Source: Rotaria sordida | Taxonomy: Eukaryota; Rotifera; Eurotatoria; Philodinida; Philodinidae | NCBI GenBank assembly: GCA_905250125.1 | Contig: CAJNOL010000552.1 | Span: 60,243-124,242, forward strand | Direction of reading: 5' to 3' | DNA: 64,000 bases | Shown here: one piece after another, positions 14,401 through 25,363 of the stretch | Layout of the letters: each line of letters starts with the position of its first letter | How positions within the stretch are numbered: position 1 is the first letter of the stretch | Translations under genes and position numbers: made by a program | Notes under the pieces: generated by a model | The model's input: only the letters and a program-made list of their open reading frames with translations | What the model was told of the DNA's origin: nothing | Database searches by the model: none

Positions 14401-17400
14401 TGGCTCAACAATCATTAACTGACTTTATTATCGTATCGAACGACTAACGACGAGTCATGGTGTATGTTCGAGTAAAACGAGGCACCGAACTGATAACCGA
14501 CCATTATATGATGGTTTATGGACTGATGAAGAGACCTACCTAAATCTTATGAAAAAATTCGAATAACAATTCTTTCAAATACTACAGGACGAGATCGACA
14601 TTAAATCCAAGTGATTCTTATTCCGTATGGCAGCGCTAGACGTTGGAACAGAAACATGTGGAACTAAACGTGTTGGACAGCAAAAAAAAGTCCAAAGAAA
14701 ACTGCACGATGTACTGAGAAAGTTCGTATGACTATTTCTGACAAGAAAGTGGCGTATCGTATATGGATTCAACGCCAAACAGTGGAAAACTGACAGCGAT
14801 ATAAGTAACTACGAGACAATGCGAGGAAATTTGTAGCTGAAGTAGAAACAACTTCTTGGGACAATTTCGAACACCATCTAGAATTCAACTATTATTTGAC
14901 TAGCAAAGTATTTTAGCAGACCATTCGTCAATTTTGTAAGGATGGATCTGCCCGTATTCATTCCATAATAGATACTGCTCGTCAACTCTGGACATGTGAA
15001 GACTTATATGTTCAATAGATCGAAGGAACAGTAAGCGAATCAATATTGAATGGAACCGATGATATCTCTTTCACAGAAGTTGTGAGAGCCATTAAATCAT
15101 TCAAATCTGATAAAATTGCTGGGATAAACGAAATAAGACCGGAGATGCTAAAATTGGTCAACTCTAGTAGATTACATTGGGTCACTTGCATTTGTTATGT
15201 GGCGTAGAAAACTGAAAAATCTTCCACGAACAAGGAGACTGCGATCATTATCCCCATTTTCCAAAAAAAGAGGATAAAAGGAAGTGTTCAAACTACAGAG
15301 GAATTACTCTATCCAGCCTAGTCGATAAAGTCTACACGATAGTGCTAGAATGAAGTTGTTAAGAGATAGTCAAACAATATATTCAAGATGCACAATGTAG
15401 GTTTCGCACGAGAAAAGAACCAACGGATCAAATTTTCATATTGCATCAAATATTTGAAAAATCCTGGGCGTTCGATAGAGCTCCGCAGGACTTGCTCTGA
15501 AGAATATTAGATGAGTATAGCATTCATGATCGCCTCTTATCTGTAATTCAGTCTTTGCACAACGATTGTAAAAGCTGTATTCATATAAATGGTAAGAAGT
15601 CAGATTAGTTCCGAGTACACGTTGGATTAGGATAAGGCTGTGTTTTAACACTATTGCTATTTATAATTTTCATCAGCAAGATATCTCGGAAAAGTACCAG
15701 CCTGAATTGCATCAAAACCGATAGTATTAAGGTGGTTTCTCTTCTTTTTGCTCATGATGTCGCTTGTCTGGTAACAACGACTGATGGACTACAAAGGACT
15801 CTCGAACGGTTTGTAAAATAGCGTTCCTCGTCAGGTATGAAGACCAATGTGAAGAAAACTCAAATAATGGTTCTTTCAAGAAACCTGAACAGCTCATCCT
15901 TCGTGTAAATGACGCTCCGTTGAGTCAGGTTGACCTGTTCAAGTATCTGAAGGTACAATTCTCAAATGATAGAAATCAAGACGGCGAAATTGATTGACGA
16001 ACTAGTGCGATTAACGGCATTCTACGTTTGCTCTATCAGGCAGAATTGAGCAAGACGATAAAACCTACAATCTTCGAATCGATATATCGACCTAGCCTCA
16101 TCTTTAACAACAAACAATGGGTAATAACTGAGAAAATTCGATCTTGAATACAAGTGACTGAAATGAAACTCTTACGGAGAGCAGCTGGTCAGACACTACA
16201 AGACAAAATGCGCAGTTCGCATGTGCGAGAACCTCTACGATTCGAATCTCTACTTCTTCATTTTGAACAATGAGGAAAAAGGTCAGTTGGTTCAAATACC
16301 TCGAGAAAATCTGACATGAATACTGAGAATTTGAATAGACCACAACGTAACATGCAGCGAAAGATACAAATAGTTGGAAATCACTACTAAATGGCTTAAA
16401 CCTCGACTAGAAAGAGTAAGGAGAAAGAAAATGAACGAAAACAAACCTTTGTTCGATTGAGTATCTTCATCGTTCAATTGAAATGGAGCAAGTTTTGAAT
16501 TTTTTAATATAGCAGAGGCATAAATAATATGTGTACATAATGAGCCATCAAGATCTTCAGGATAAAATTTTCCTTGATCAGGACGATATTGTGCCCAACT
16601 AATAAAAGTAAATATTCAATTTTTTTCTTTAAAGAAAATTTATTTTGATATACTTTGTATAATAACAAACAATACGTTTTTTTTCTTGAAATGAACTTTT
16701 TGTTGAATTTATTTTTATTGATGATATTGTTGGTTGAATTTGAGAACGAATAAGACTGACAGCTTTATTCATTAGAGGATATTTTCCTTCATTACATACA
16801 CTACCAGTAAAATCATCAAGATCTGCTGCCCAAAACATAATTCCAGCTAAACCCATTTCTTGAACGTATTGAATCTATTGAAATAAATAAATAATTTTCA
16901 TTTGAATTAATATATTTATTTGAAAAAAAAAACCTTATAACCAATTGAATAAAGATCATCATATCCAACCCATTGTTCATCTTTATAAGCATAATTTGTT
17001 TTTTGTTCTTCATCAAATATTTTAGTCCAACCTTGTTGTTTAACACGAGTACATATTTCATAATAAGCTAAAAATCCTTGTTCATTTGTATATAAACCAG
17101 CATTGCCTTAAATGAATTTATTTAAGAAATTTTAAAAAATAATATTGAATATAAAAACCTGGTCCAACAGCTGGTGCACCAATGTAATTCTTAGATGGAC
17201 TAGCTAATCGAAATGTTCGACCATAAAGTGCTAAGCCCATAACAATTTTCGATGGAGAACAACCATTATTTATCCAATAACGAACGGACCAATCTTGTGT
17301 CAATTGTTTATCTAATTGATTATCATTTTGACGACTATATAATGGAATATGAATACCAGTTTTTGTTTCCCATGAACTTTAATTTTACAAAAAAAAAAAA

Positions 17401-19501
17401 AAATCTTAATTCAAAATTAATGAAAAAGAAAACTAAAAGCATCCTAACCCATGTAAATCATAGGACATTAAATTAACAATATCAAGAATTTGACAAACTT
17501 GAGAAATTTCATAAGCAGCATCAATCGTTGGTTTTCCAGCACCCACAGCTGCTGTTAACAAAAAATGGAATGGACGAAAAGCTTCTTTAAGTTCAATTAA
17601 TAAATTGCTAAAATGTTGTTTATCAGATGGTCTTGAACCTTCACGTGAACCCGGATATTCCTTTAATAAAATCTAATTGAATAAAATACGAATTTTCTTT
17701 AAATATTTACCCAATCAAGATCAAGTCCATCAAATTGATGCTTTTCTAAAAAACTAATTGTTGCTCTAATGAAATTGATTCGTTGTGTTTCATTATGAAC
17801 CATATTAGAGAAAGGGTGACTTCCATGATTCCATCCACCAAGTCCAAGTAAAACTTTTAATTTATTTGATTTACGTAAATTGATGATTCTTTGATACATG
17901 CCTACTGACCATGGAGTACTTTCATCATTCCATTCATATGGAACTATACGATCATTATCAAGTTTTGCAAATGCATATACTATATGAGTACAAAGATTTA
18001 CATCAAGATTTTCAGGATAAAAACGACCTGGACCATGACGATATTGTGACCAATTGGTATAATAACAAACAATAAGAGGTTCTAAAAAATAAAAATGATA
18101 AAAATATTTTCAATATTAAAGAAAAAAATAATTTAAAAAAAAACCAGTGATTTTTGAATTTGTTTTATATTGAAATACTTGAGGATAATGATTTTCTTCA
18201 TAGGATAAGATTTGTGTCTGAATATTAATTGAATTAAATAGTTTTAAAGATTGAATTGAATTATCTTCTTTTGATAAATTCCATAAAATTTTATTAAAAT
18301 CAATTTTAATACAATAAATATAATTGAAATATTTAAATTTGATTGAACAATATTTATCGTCAACCTGAAATATAAATATTAATTAAATATATAATTTGTC
18401 AATTTTTTTTTTTATTAAAATAAAAATAAAAATACATATTCAGTTGTTGACATAATAGAATTGATAATAAGAGTAAGATTTTCTTTTGTATGAATTCTCG
18501 TAAAATAAATACTATCAAAGTTAGATTCATATATATTAAATATATCTGTTAAATTTTCATAAATAAGATTTATTTGATTAGATTTTTTATCGATTAAATC
18601 CTTATTAATTTTATTGTTAATATATTCATCTAATATAATTAGAATTTTTTCAATAAAATATTTTTTTATTGATATCATTTCATTATCTATTAGAAAAATA
18701 AAAAAGAACAAATAATTCAATAGAATTTATTTTCAGTTTTTCTTTTATTTACTTGACATCGATGTTGAATATTGAATAGAAATCGATTGAGAGTGTTTTA
18801 AATGTAAAAAATCAGTTACAATATCATGAAAAACAATTGAAATATTTTTCGTTTCAATATCAATATTTAATTTTGAAATATTGATCATTATTCTATTAAT
18901 AGAACTAAACTGGAAAGTTTTCCTCATTTGAATTGAAGAATTGAGATTTGTTTGATTATTTGAATATAGAATTAAATCTGAATAAAGAGGATTGATTTTT
19001 CTTTTAACAATTGATTTTGATTCAATAGATTCTTGTTGATTTCTAATGAAATTATTTGATGTATGATAATTAGTTTCTCAAAAAAAAACAAATAATAAAG
19101 AATTAAATTAATTTCAATAAATAATTAATAAATAAATGCATACTTTGTTTTTTTATATAATTTCGTTCTAAAATTTGTCGATTAATTAATGAATCAGTAG
19201 ATAGAGGTCTTTTTATATTCCTTACTAAATTAAACAATAAACATATAATAATAATTTAATTTTAAGATTAACCTGTTTTTTCATATGGAATAGTTGAATT
19301 TTGTATCACATGTCTTTTGTCAATATTATTTTGAGAAAAAAATGAAGATGAACTTTGAATATAATGATCATGACCATTTATTGAAATATTCAATAAAAAG
19401 AATAAAACTAAGCTAAAAAGAATATTTTTCGATTTTTTTTATTTATAATTAAATAATAATAAAAAAATTTCGATTTACATATGAGAAAAGTTTTGCAACA
19501 T
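4456..19501 (-). CDS. secreted multi-GH18 chitinase-like protein with two CBM14 domains
   Basis: Thirty-three exons join with GT-AG splices and matching phases into 6,060 bases (2,019 residues plus stop). In order: a signal peptide, an unrecognised region to about residue 345, four glycoside hydrolase family 18 modules (about 348-705, 735-1130, 1160-1500, 1510-1855), a threonine-rich linker near 1860, and two chitin-binding peritrophin-A/CBM14 modules (about 1885-1940 and 1966-2019). Only the first GH18 module keeps the whole DxxDxDxE motif. The start was chosen because the 23-base first exon splices in phase to a hydrophobic leader. GH18 enzymes hydrolyse beta-1,4-N-acetylglucosamine polymers; export and chitin binding follow from the leader and CBM14. 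Introns are mostly 45-70 bases, but three are 1.4-3.1 kb and contain transposons. A split into two genes is possible, but no internal start or stop demands it. Confidence 0.85.
5210..6756 (-). other. GH18 module 4, catalytic motif erased
   Basis: Exons 6422-6756, 6257-6363, 6069-6189, 5829-6014 and the first part of 5210-5755. The fold is traceable through LVDYIIILPFD (strand 6), MSIPTYGLSF, GLPGRITHRKGILAAYE and GGVLIHHIDMDDYIG (strand 8, Trp lost). At the strand-4 position the sequence is YGFNIYLK (residues 1599-1606), so all three Asp and the Glu are gone. The reading frame is nevertheless open across five exons, which argues for retention as a structural or binding module rather than simple pseudogene decay. 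Confidence 0.7.
6814..9633 (-). other. GH18 module 3, catalytic Glu replaced by Asn
   Basis: Exons 9481-9633, 9254-9424, 9117-9190, 8951-9054, 8781-8898, 8571-8729, 8393-8521 and 6814-6961. The strand-4 motif is FDGLDIDWN: the three Asp residues remain (D1259, D1262, D1264) but the general acid position is N1266. Strand 3 has become SILGQWN, strand 6 is VDFIRLMAFDW, and the strand-8 Trp block is ITLSWLDIDDIYG. Loss of the acid should abolish hydrolysis, as in chitinase-like lectins, so sugar binding is the likeliest remaining function. The intron at 6962-8392 contains an inverted-repeat element. Confidence 0.8.
7082..8082. mobile_element. inverted-repeat element in an intron of the GH18 gene
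   Basis: About 35 bases at 7082-7120 recur inverted at 8046-8082, sharing GAACAAAAGT, TCTAGTAGAAT and neighbours at roughly 80 percent. It lies inside the intron 6962-8392. No transposase is evident; a 62-codon ORF at 7768-7956 has no known motif. The exact ends and target duplication could not be fixed, so the superfamily is left open. Confidence 0.55.
9695..9928 (+). other. ORF inside an intron, probably chance
   Basis: A 77-codon frame on the plus strand lies in the 547-base intron 9634-10180 of the GH18 gene. It is hydrophobic, with no recognisable motif. The intron is longer than the usual 50-70 bases but shows no terminal repeats. Confidence 0.15.
11259..11877 (-). pseudogene. Tc1/mariner-type transposase relic
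   Basis: Two frames in the 1.9-kb intron 10464-12368 match different parts of a mariner-type transposase. The upstream one (11605-11877) carries the helix-turn-helix end and linker, with SSVTRHFQRK and HDHEWSGRPLPAT. The downstream one (11259-11498) has MVNKHKCRIWTQNN and VAMNSPKLTVWYAMS, the block around the second catalytic Asp. The middle is missing and frames differ, so it is dead. No convincing terminal repeats were found; a (GA)n tract lies at about 10777-10793. It runs in the same direction as the host gene. Confidence 0.75.
13420..16430 (+). mobile_element. non-LTR retrotransposon (LINE), decayed, antisense in an intron
   Basis: The plus strand holds broken pieces of an endonuclease-reverse transcriptase ORF2. 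At 13793-14047: MEIDTWNMTSLTGKEPEL, then LFYSDVDPSIHTQAEV. Near 14210: LTGDFNTHI (endonuclease). Near 15285: CSNYRGITLSSLVDKVY (start of reverse transcriptase). At 16160-16260: LLRRAAGQTLQDKMRSSHV (C-terminal region typical of these elements). Many stops and frameshifts show it is dead. It lies entirely inside the intron 13380-16446 of GH18 module 2, opposite to the gene. Ends are approximate, and the LINE clade was not assigned. Confidence 0.8.
16654..18081 (-). other. GH18 module 1, catalytic motif intact
   Basis: Exons 17711-18081, 17449-17660, 17159-17376, 16934-17106 and most of 16654-16874. Conserved GH18 landmarks appear in order: VCYYTNWSQ (strand 1), LLGLGGWNHGS (strand 3), FDGLDLDWEYPGS (strand 4, D464, D467, D469 and acid E471), VNLMSYDLHG (strand 6), YGRTF, and GIMFWAADLDDFTG with the strand-8 Trp. 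Everything needed for substrate-assisted chitin hydrolysis is present, so this is the only module I would predict to be an active enzyme. Confidence 0.9.
18145..19501 (-). other. signal peptide and unrecognised N-terminal region of the GH18 protein
   Basis: Exons 19479-19501, 19273-19412, 19144-19224, 18753-19076, 18436-18686 and 18145-18364 join in phase. The first two encode a start Met, a hydrophobic stretch (ILVLFFLLNISING) and a likely cleavage site, so the protein should be exported. The following 320 or so residues are rich in Asn, Ile, Ser and Lys. Long helical-looking stretches occur (around residues 220-310), but I recognise no domain. The exon chain rests only on splice sites and phase, with no homology to support it, so boundaries here are less certain than in the GH18 modules. 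Confidence 0.65.
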
Positions 19502-22500
19502 TTGTACGAAATTGATAACAAAAATCCAAGTTTATTTCTATCAGTATAATTTTATTTAAAAGGCAATCAATCAATTCAATAAAAATAATGTGCATATAAA
19601 TATTGTCATTGATGTCTTTTTTTTCGTTTTTATCTCTTTAATAAAACAATGTTGAGAGCGTAACAAAGATAACAATCATCAAGAATCTTATTAGATCAGA
19701 TTTGAATAGAAACAAAGAGTAAATCAAGTGTATCGTCGATCTATTGAAATGGGTCATGGACAACCGATAAATTCAATGATTATACTCACTATTCACCAAA
19801 GACAAGTCAAGTTTGTTTCGAATGCCTTCACAAATTATGTCAATGTCTCAATACATTAACAAGTTTAACAACGTATATATGAAGAACCTTCACAGATATA
19901 TGCATTTCATTTTTTCATATTCAATATCAATCACAATTATAATCCCCTATATCCATAAATCTCTCGACACTTCTAGAAATATCTATCGAGCTAAATCAAT
20001 ACTCTCAAAATCATATTGTTCTTAAGAAAATCATTGTTTACTTTTTCTAAAAGTCTTCGTTTTTTTCTCTAATCTATCTATAATATATAGATAGATTTAT
20101 TTATTTGATTTATGTTTATAATGATATGTGAAAGAGAAATAATGTTGTTTCGATAAAGAACTTTAAATTTTGATAAATCTTCTCTAGATAGTGTTGTTCG
20201 ATCTAGTGTAAATATATGAGTACAATTTGTAAGATTAATTAAATGAAGCTCATTGGCAGTTAAGCACAATTCGTTATAGAATTTAGGATTTTCAATCGAC
20301 AATAATCTTTATTGAGTTTTAACAAAATTATTTATTCATCTGTTATATTTCTTAGTTAAAAATAAATATAACATATAGATGTTTGTTTATCTGAAAATTT
20401 CTGAATATATCTATGATATTAATTAATTAATTAATAAAACAATTTAAAAATAAAATACAATGATTGTCTTTGAATATATTTAATTAATTGGATAAATGAC
20501 AGAAAGATCAGATAAAATGAAATATTTATTTAAGATTTGAAAAATAATTCGATGAATATATTTGCTTATTTATTTATTGTTGATGAATATAATCTATAGA
20601 ATAAATAATGATCAACATCGAATAATAAAATAAAAGATGAAGAGAATCAAATTCGAATAAATTATCTTTTGTTTTTTTTTTTTTTTAATATTAACTTCAA
20701 ATTAAATTATGTTTATTATTAATAATATGATGTTTCTATTGAATTTTTAATTTGATCAATTAATTTTGATTTATTTTAACAAATTGAAATAATAATTTTA
20801 TAGAAATTATTTCATTGAAATAGTACAAAACAAAATCAATTCAAATGAAACCGAGTAAATCGATATAGAGAAATTTATTATCGAAAATAATATTTTGAGA
20901 GAAATAAATATGATTTTTTTAATCCAATTTGAGGTTAGTTTAGAAATAGGTTTTTTTTTGTTTTATTTCTTTTTATTTAAATGAGATAATCAATCGAGAA
21001 TTAAATCACAATTCATAGAAATCTATGAGATTTTAGAAAAAATTTATTCATTGTTCATTAGATAAACAATTCGAAACTTTTTTTTTTTGATAGTTTCAAT
21101 CATTGTCACTGATAACAATTTCTCTACTATAAAATAATCTTTTTTCTTAATAGAATTCGATTGAAACTGAAATAATCATAGAATTTAGAAAACTTTATCA
21201 ATTAGTTTATCCATAACGTGCCTATTTTACACGAAGATATATCATTATCTTATTAAATTCATTTTAGTTATTATTCATTTATATTTATGATTTAAATAAA
21301 TAAACAAATAGAAAAAACAAAGAAAAAAAGAACTTGTTTGAATATTGAATAAGATCAATCAATTAAATATTAGAAATGATATGATTTAAAAAGAAACAGA
21401 GGTAAAAATTAAGATCTTTATCAATTTATTTCCTTGAACATATGTTAGAATATAACATTGAAAAGTTTCTTCACATTTCTTAAAGATTCACTATTTAAAA
21501 GTATAAATAAATTTAATAAATGTTCAATTAATCATTGTTATCAAATAAAAATACACATGAATATTTCAAGATCATTTAATATATTCTCAAACAATATTTA
21601 AACACTGAATGATTAAGAAATAATTGAAAACTAATAGAAGTTTTATTTATTTATTTATTTATTTATCGAAAACGAATATATAACATGATTATTGTTTTAT
21701 TTAATTGACTTTATAGACAAAATTCATTTTGAAATAATATTTAAAGTTAACAATTTCTAGAGATTTGACTGTTGATAGTGCATTATTTTATAATTGAATA
21801 TACAATCATTCGATAATAATGAAAATATTTCTGTTGATCATTAGTTTGTTTTTTTCTTATTATATTTATTCAAAAATCTAAACACGAGGATAAACATGTT
21901 ATTCATGATTTATTTGGTGATTTATATTAAAATGATATTATTTATTATGGATTTAATGAAATAATAAATAAATAAAATATTGATGATGATGGAAACCGTC
22001 GGAAAAGTAAATATTATATTCTAATATTAATTAATAATTCTTAAAATAATATTGGTTTTATCTCATCTATTAATTATCTAAATAAAACAATATTAATTAT
22101 AATTAATGGTAGAACTGATTTTATTTTTCATAGATTTAATTCAATTAATAAATATATTATTTATTTTCAATATTATATATTTAACAAAAAACAAATCATT
22201 TCTACTTATCGTAACTAATTATGAAAATTGAACACCATTTTAAAGAAATAGACAGAATTAATCGAACTTTTAAATAAATTGTAGATAAAATATACCGAAC
22301 TAAATCAATTGAAATATAAAGTTCTTGTCGTATTTGCAGAATATATATATTTTTTTTTGAATTATGTTGGAAAATGATCATTATATATATATATGTTGCT
22401 GTTAATACAAGTTATACTATTAGATTTGATTATAAAACATTTCTTATGTATTGAGTATATAGAAATGTAACAATTTCACAAATTGGAATTCAAAATTGAA

Positions 22501-24119
22501 CATAGGAAAGCACATAAGGAAAGTCGTTCGAACTATTTCCAATAAAAGAAATCTATTAGTAACTAGATTTTCAGCATATTATATAGCTAATTCATTTTAT
22601 AATATATCATATGTTATGATTATGCCTTTTTATCGTCGAATATATTATCTTAATACAGATAGATAACAAACAAAGACTATTTATTTACTATCAAACGATT
22701 AGAAGTTCTATGCATAGTTTATTAAACAAATTGTTCAATAAAATAAAATTTTCTTTTTTATTCCGAATTGTTCTCTATTTAATTACTATATATTCTTTTT
22801 CAATCAATAATATTTATCTTATTTCATTTGAAATGAAATTAAAACTATAACAAAAAAAAAAAATTTAAGTCAATCTTAAATAGATAAAAGTATTTCAATT
22901 CGTTTTTAATTTATGTTAACAAAGTATTTATTTTGATAATAATAAATGAGATGAATTTTTGTTGAGTTCATCGATACTTTTGCAATATGAATTGTTAAAT
23001 CTAAATAAATCGAGTCATTTTCTAGGAAGATCTTTTCCTAGTGGTATAACTAAATAAAGTTGACTAGGAAAAATAAAAAAGCATAAAATATTCTTAATAA
23101 TTTTTGTTTTTATATAAAAAAAGTTAACTTATGATATTAATTTTCTTTGAAAAATTCAATTTTAAAATAGATTAAATATTTTCATCTATCAATTTGTGAT
23201 TTTTGTCGCAAACGATATATTCATTTTCATAATCGATTAATTTTTCTATAAAATAAATTCAAATAGATTTTTCGTTTGAAATTTTAAATAATAAATGATC
23301 AATAGAAGTCTTTTTATTAAAATAATTTGAAAAATAAATTTCTTCATCTTCGATATATAAATTGACTGATAATAATATTTATGTGGAATAATGATATATC
23401 TTTTATTGAAATAATTTAAGAGACAAATATTCGATAATATATATATATATATAACAAATAGATATAAGAACATAGTAACAAATCTAAATGCTTTATTTAA
23501 TTTAAATATGAAAGATCGATATTATTTTAGAATTATTTTTTATTAAATCATTTTTTATTCTATCTCGAAAGTATTTTGACGAGAAACGTTTTTTATCCAC
23601 AATTGTGCTCGAAACATAATCGATATAATTGATTCTTTCGAGAAAGACCATCAATCTTATATTGATGAACAAAATAATTAATCATCATTTTATTGTAACA
23701 AAAACAAAATGAACAATAACTCATTAATTGATTTATTTTGTGTTTTCTTTTTAAATTTAATTTGGAGATTAATTTTTTACAAAAATCTACTCTTGTAAAT
23801 CATTTGTAACACGAAATTAATTCTTGGAAATTCTCATTTGATTTTAATTTATTTATATAGTTCGACGAATATAAGTAAAATGAGATTTGATCATCGAAAA
23901 ACATAAAATTTGTTTTTTTTGCATTCTTATGTATTCATTTTATACGACAGAACAAAATCAATTCGAAAGTTGATTAAAATACTGTTGATAGAAGAATCGA
24001 TTTTTTTTTCTCTCTTTTAACCTTGAAATATGAGTCAACAAACTCAAAATAAGTAAATCAATAAGTTTTATATTATTTCGACAAAAGTCTAAAAGAAAAA
24101 TCTACGTGAACACGTAGAA
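19502..24119. other. long AT-rich spacer
   Basis: Over 4.6 kb of very AT-rich sequence upstream of the GH18 gene. A 74-codon minus frame at 20078-20302 (starting SIENPKFYNELC) has balanced composition and might be a gene remnant. Others are AT-driven. Simple repeats include (TTTA)n near 21642-21666 and (AT)n near 23439-23454. No promoter element could be assigned. Confidence 0.4.
24101..24118. repeat. 8-bp perfect hairpin just before the LRR start codon
   Basis: TCTACGTG-AA-CACGTAGA ends one base before the A of the ATG at 24120. In mRNA it would form a short stem immediately upstream of the start; in DNA it contains two ACGTG half-sites. Confidence 0.6.
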
Positions 24120-24713
24120 ATGGCATTTGCTTGTACTCGTCCAAAAACGAAAGATGATCTTTATCGAAATACTGAATTAGAAAAACGAATAAATCAATCA
24201 TCATCGGAGAATATCGATTTATCTAATATGAATTTAACAGATCAAGATATTCCAATTATTATAAAAAAAGGCATTAAAAAGAAAAAACCTAGATCTCTAT
24301 CGTTATCAACCAACAAAATAACAGCTGATGGTATTCAAATGCTGGTCGATGTTATTAAAACAAATAAATATCTAACACATATTTTTCTATCATCAAATCC
24401 TATTGGAGATGAAGGAATAAAATATATTGTAGAATTAATTCGAAATAATCAAAATCTTCATCATTTATCTTTAAATGATACTGGAATAACAGATGATGGA
24501 ATCAGAATGATAACTGATGTACTTGCCTCAAATTCAACATCTATTCGATGTCTCGATCTTCGATCAAATCAATTCATCACTGATTCATCGATAGATTCTC
24601 TTCTTCAAATAGTTGAACAAAATCAAACATTATCTGCTTGTCGTCTGGATAATTGTGGATTGTCTCAACAAGGAAAAGAAAAACTTCGAGAAGCAAAATT
24701 AATGAAATGGTAA
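24120..24713 (+). CDS. leucine-rich-repeat protein (ribonuclease-inhibitor type)
   Basis: An intact single-exon frame of 197 residues. From about residue 30 to 190 it is made of 28-29-residue leucine-rich repeats of the ribonuclease-inhibitor type: LSLSTNKITADGIQMLV, IFLSSNPIGDEGIKYIV, LSLNDTGITDDGIRMI, LDLRSNQFITDSSIDSL, CRLDNCGLSQQGKEKL. Five or six repeats form a short solenoid for protein binding. There is no signal peptide, membrane segment, NACHT or death-fold domain, so it is probably cytosolic; partner unknown. Such short LRR proteins can be independent genes or derived from NLR-type receptors. The A-rich context of the ATG and the absence of any upstream exon support this start. Confidence 0.8.
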   Translation: MAFACTRPKTKDDLYRNTELEKRINQSSSENIDLSNMNLTDQDIPIIIKKGIKKKKPRSLSLSTNKITADGIQMLVDVIKTNKYLTHIFLSSNPIGDEGIKYIVELIRNNQNLHHLSLNDTGITDDGIRMITDVLASNSTSIRCLDLRSNQFITDSSIDSLLQIVEQNQTLSACRLDNCGLSQQGKEKLREAKLMKW

Positions 24714-25363
24714 TTACTTTCAAACACTTGACATTTTTATTATTCTTGCTTTTTTTTTCTTACCTATTTCAATTTTTTTTATATTTCGCAATCAAACTTA
24801 TTTTACATAAACAATTTTTATTCTGACTGATTTTGAAAGTCTAATCATATAGATGGAAGTCAAACATTGTTGGACGTTAGAATTAGTCTAGATAAATACC
24901 TAATATATGATCGACAATTCTACTAATGAGCCTTGTTAGACTAGAAATGTTGCAGTTGCTCTTCAATCTAATGACCTTGACACACTCTACAACAAGTCAA
25001 CGGAGGGTTAATTCATTAGGTTGAGTCGAATGATAATGTTTATTTTAAGTTTCAAAATGATCTAAAATCATCCTATCAAGATTCTCAAAATCTGAAATAT
25101 TGCTGATATTTTTGTTGAAAGTTGCTATTTCGAATAGTTGTTTCACATAAATAAGGGTTGTCACAAGGCAATCAGAGAAGAAAATTTCAACACGCTTGTA
25201 TCAATGAACGAGAAATATTAAACAAACAAAATCAGAAAATCGTTTCAATAAATGAAGAAATTTCTCGCAGAAAATAGGTACGGTTCATTTACAAAAAAGA
25301 CTTAAAAACTATTTTGTTTGATCGTCATTTAAAGAATGATACATTGCATGAACAGACTTAAAA
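24714..25363. other. spacer 3' of the LRR gene
   Basis: AT-rich sequence with no open frame of note and no repeat that I could pair. Confidence 0.35.

Larger units (their letters stand above)
10181..16654 (-). other. GH18 module 2, one catalytic Asp changed to Asn
   Basis: Exons 16447-16598, 13189-13379, 13083-13142, 12786-13016, 12544-12729, 12369-12491 and 10181-10463, preceded by the end of 16654-16874. The strand-4 motif reads FDGLNLDWEYPAN: the acid E860 stays but the middle Asp is N856, and strand 3 is GVSGPNFGS instead of GxGGWNxGS. The strand-8 block GVMIWAADLDDFSG is intact. In GH18 enzymes the middle Asp relays protonation between the other two, so activity should be impaired rather than surely absent. 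Two introns carry transposons: 13380-16446 (LINE) and 10464-12368 (mariner-type). Confidence 0.85.

Noticed and set aside
16292..16477. Minus ORF starting NDEDTQSNKG considered as a separate small gene
   Set aside because: Its first residues are the end of a GH18 exon; the rest reads antisense into the LINE and intron.
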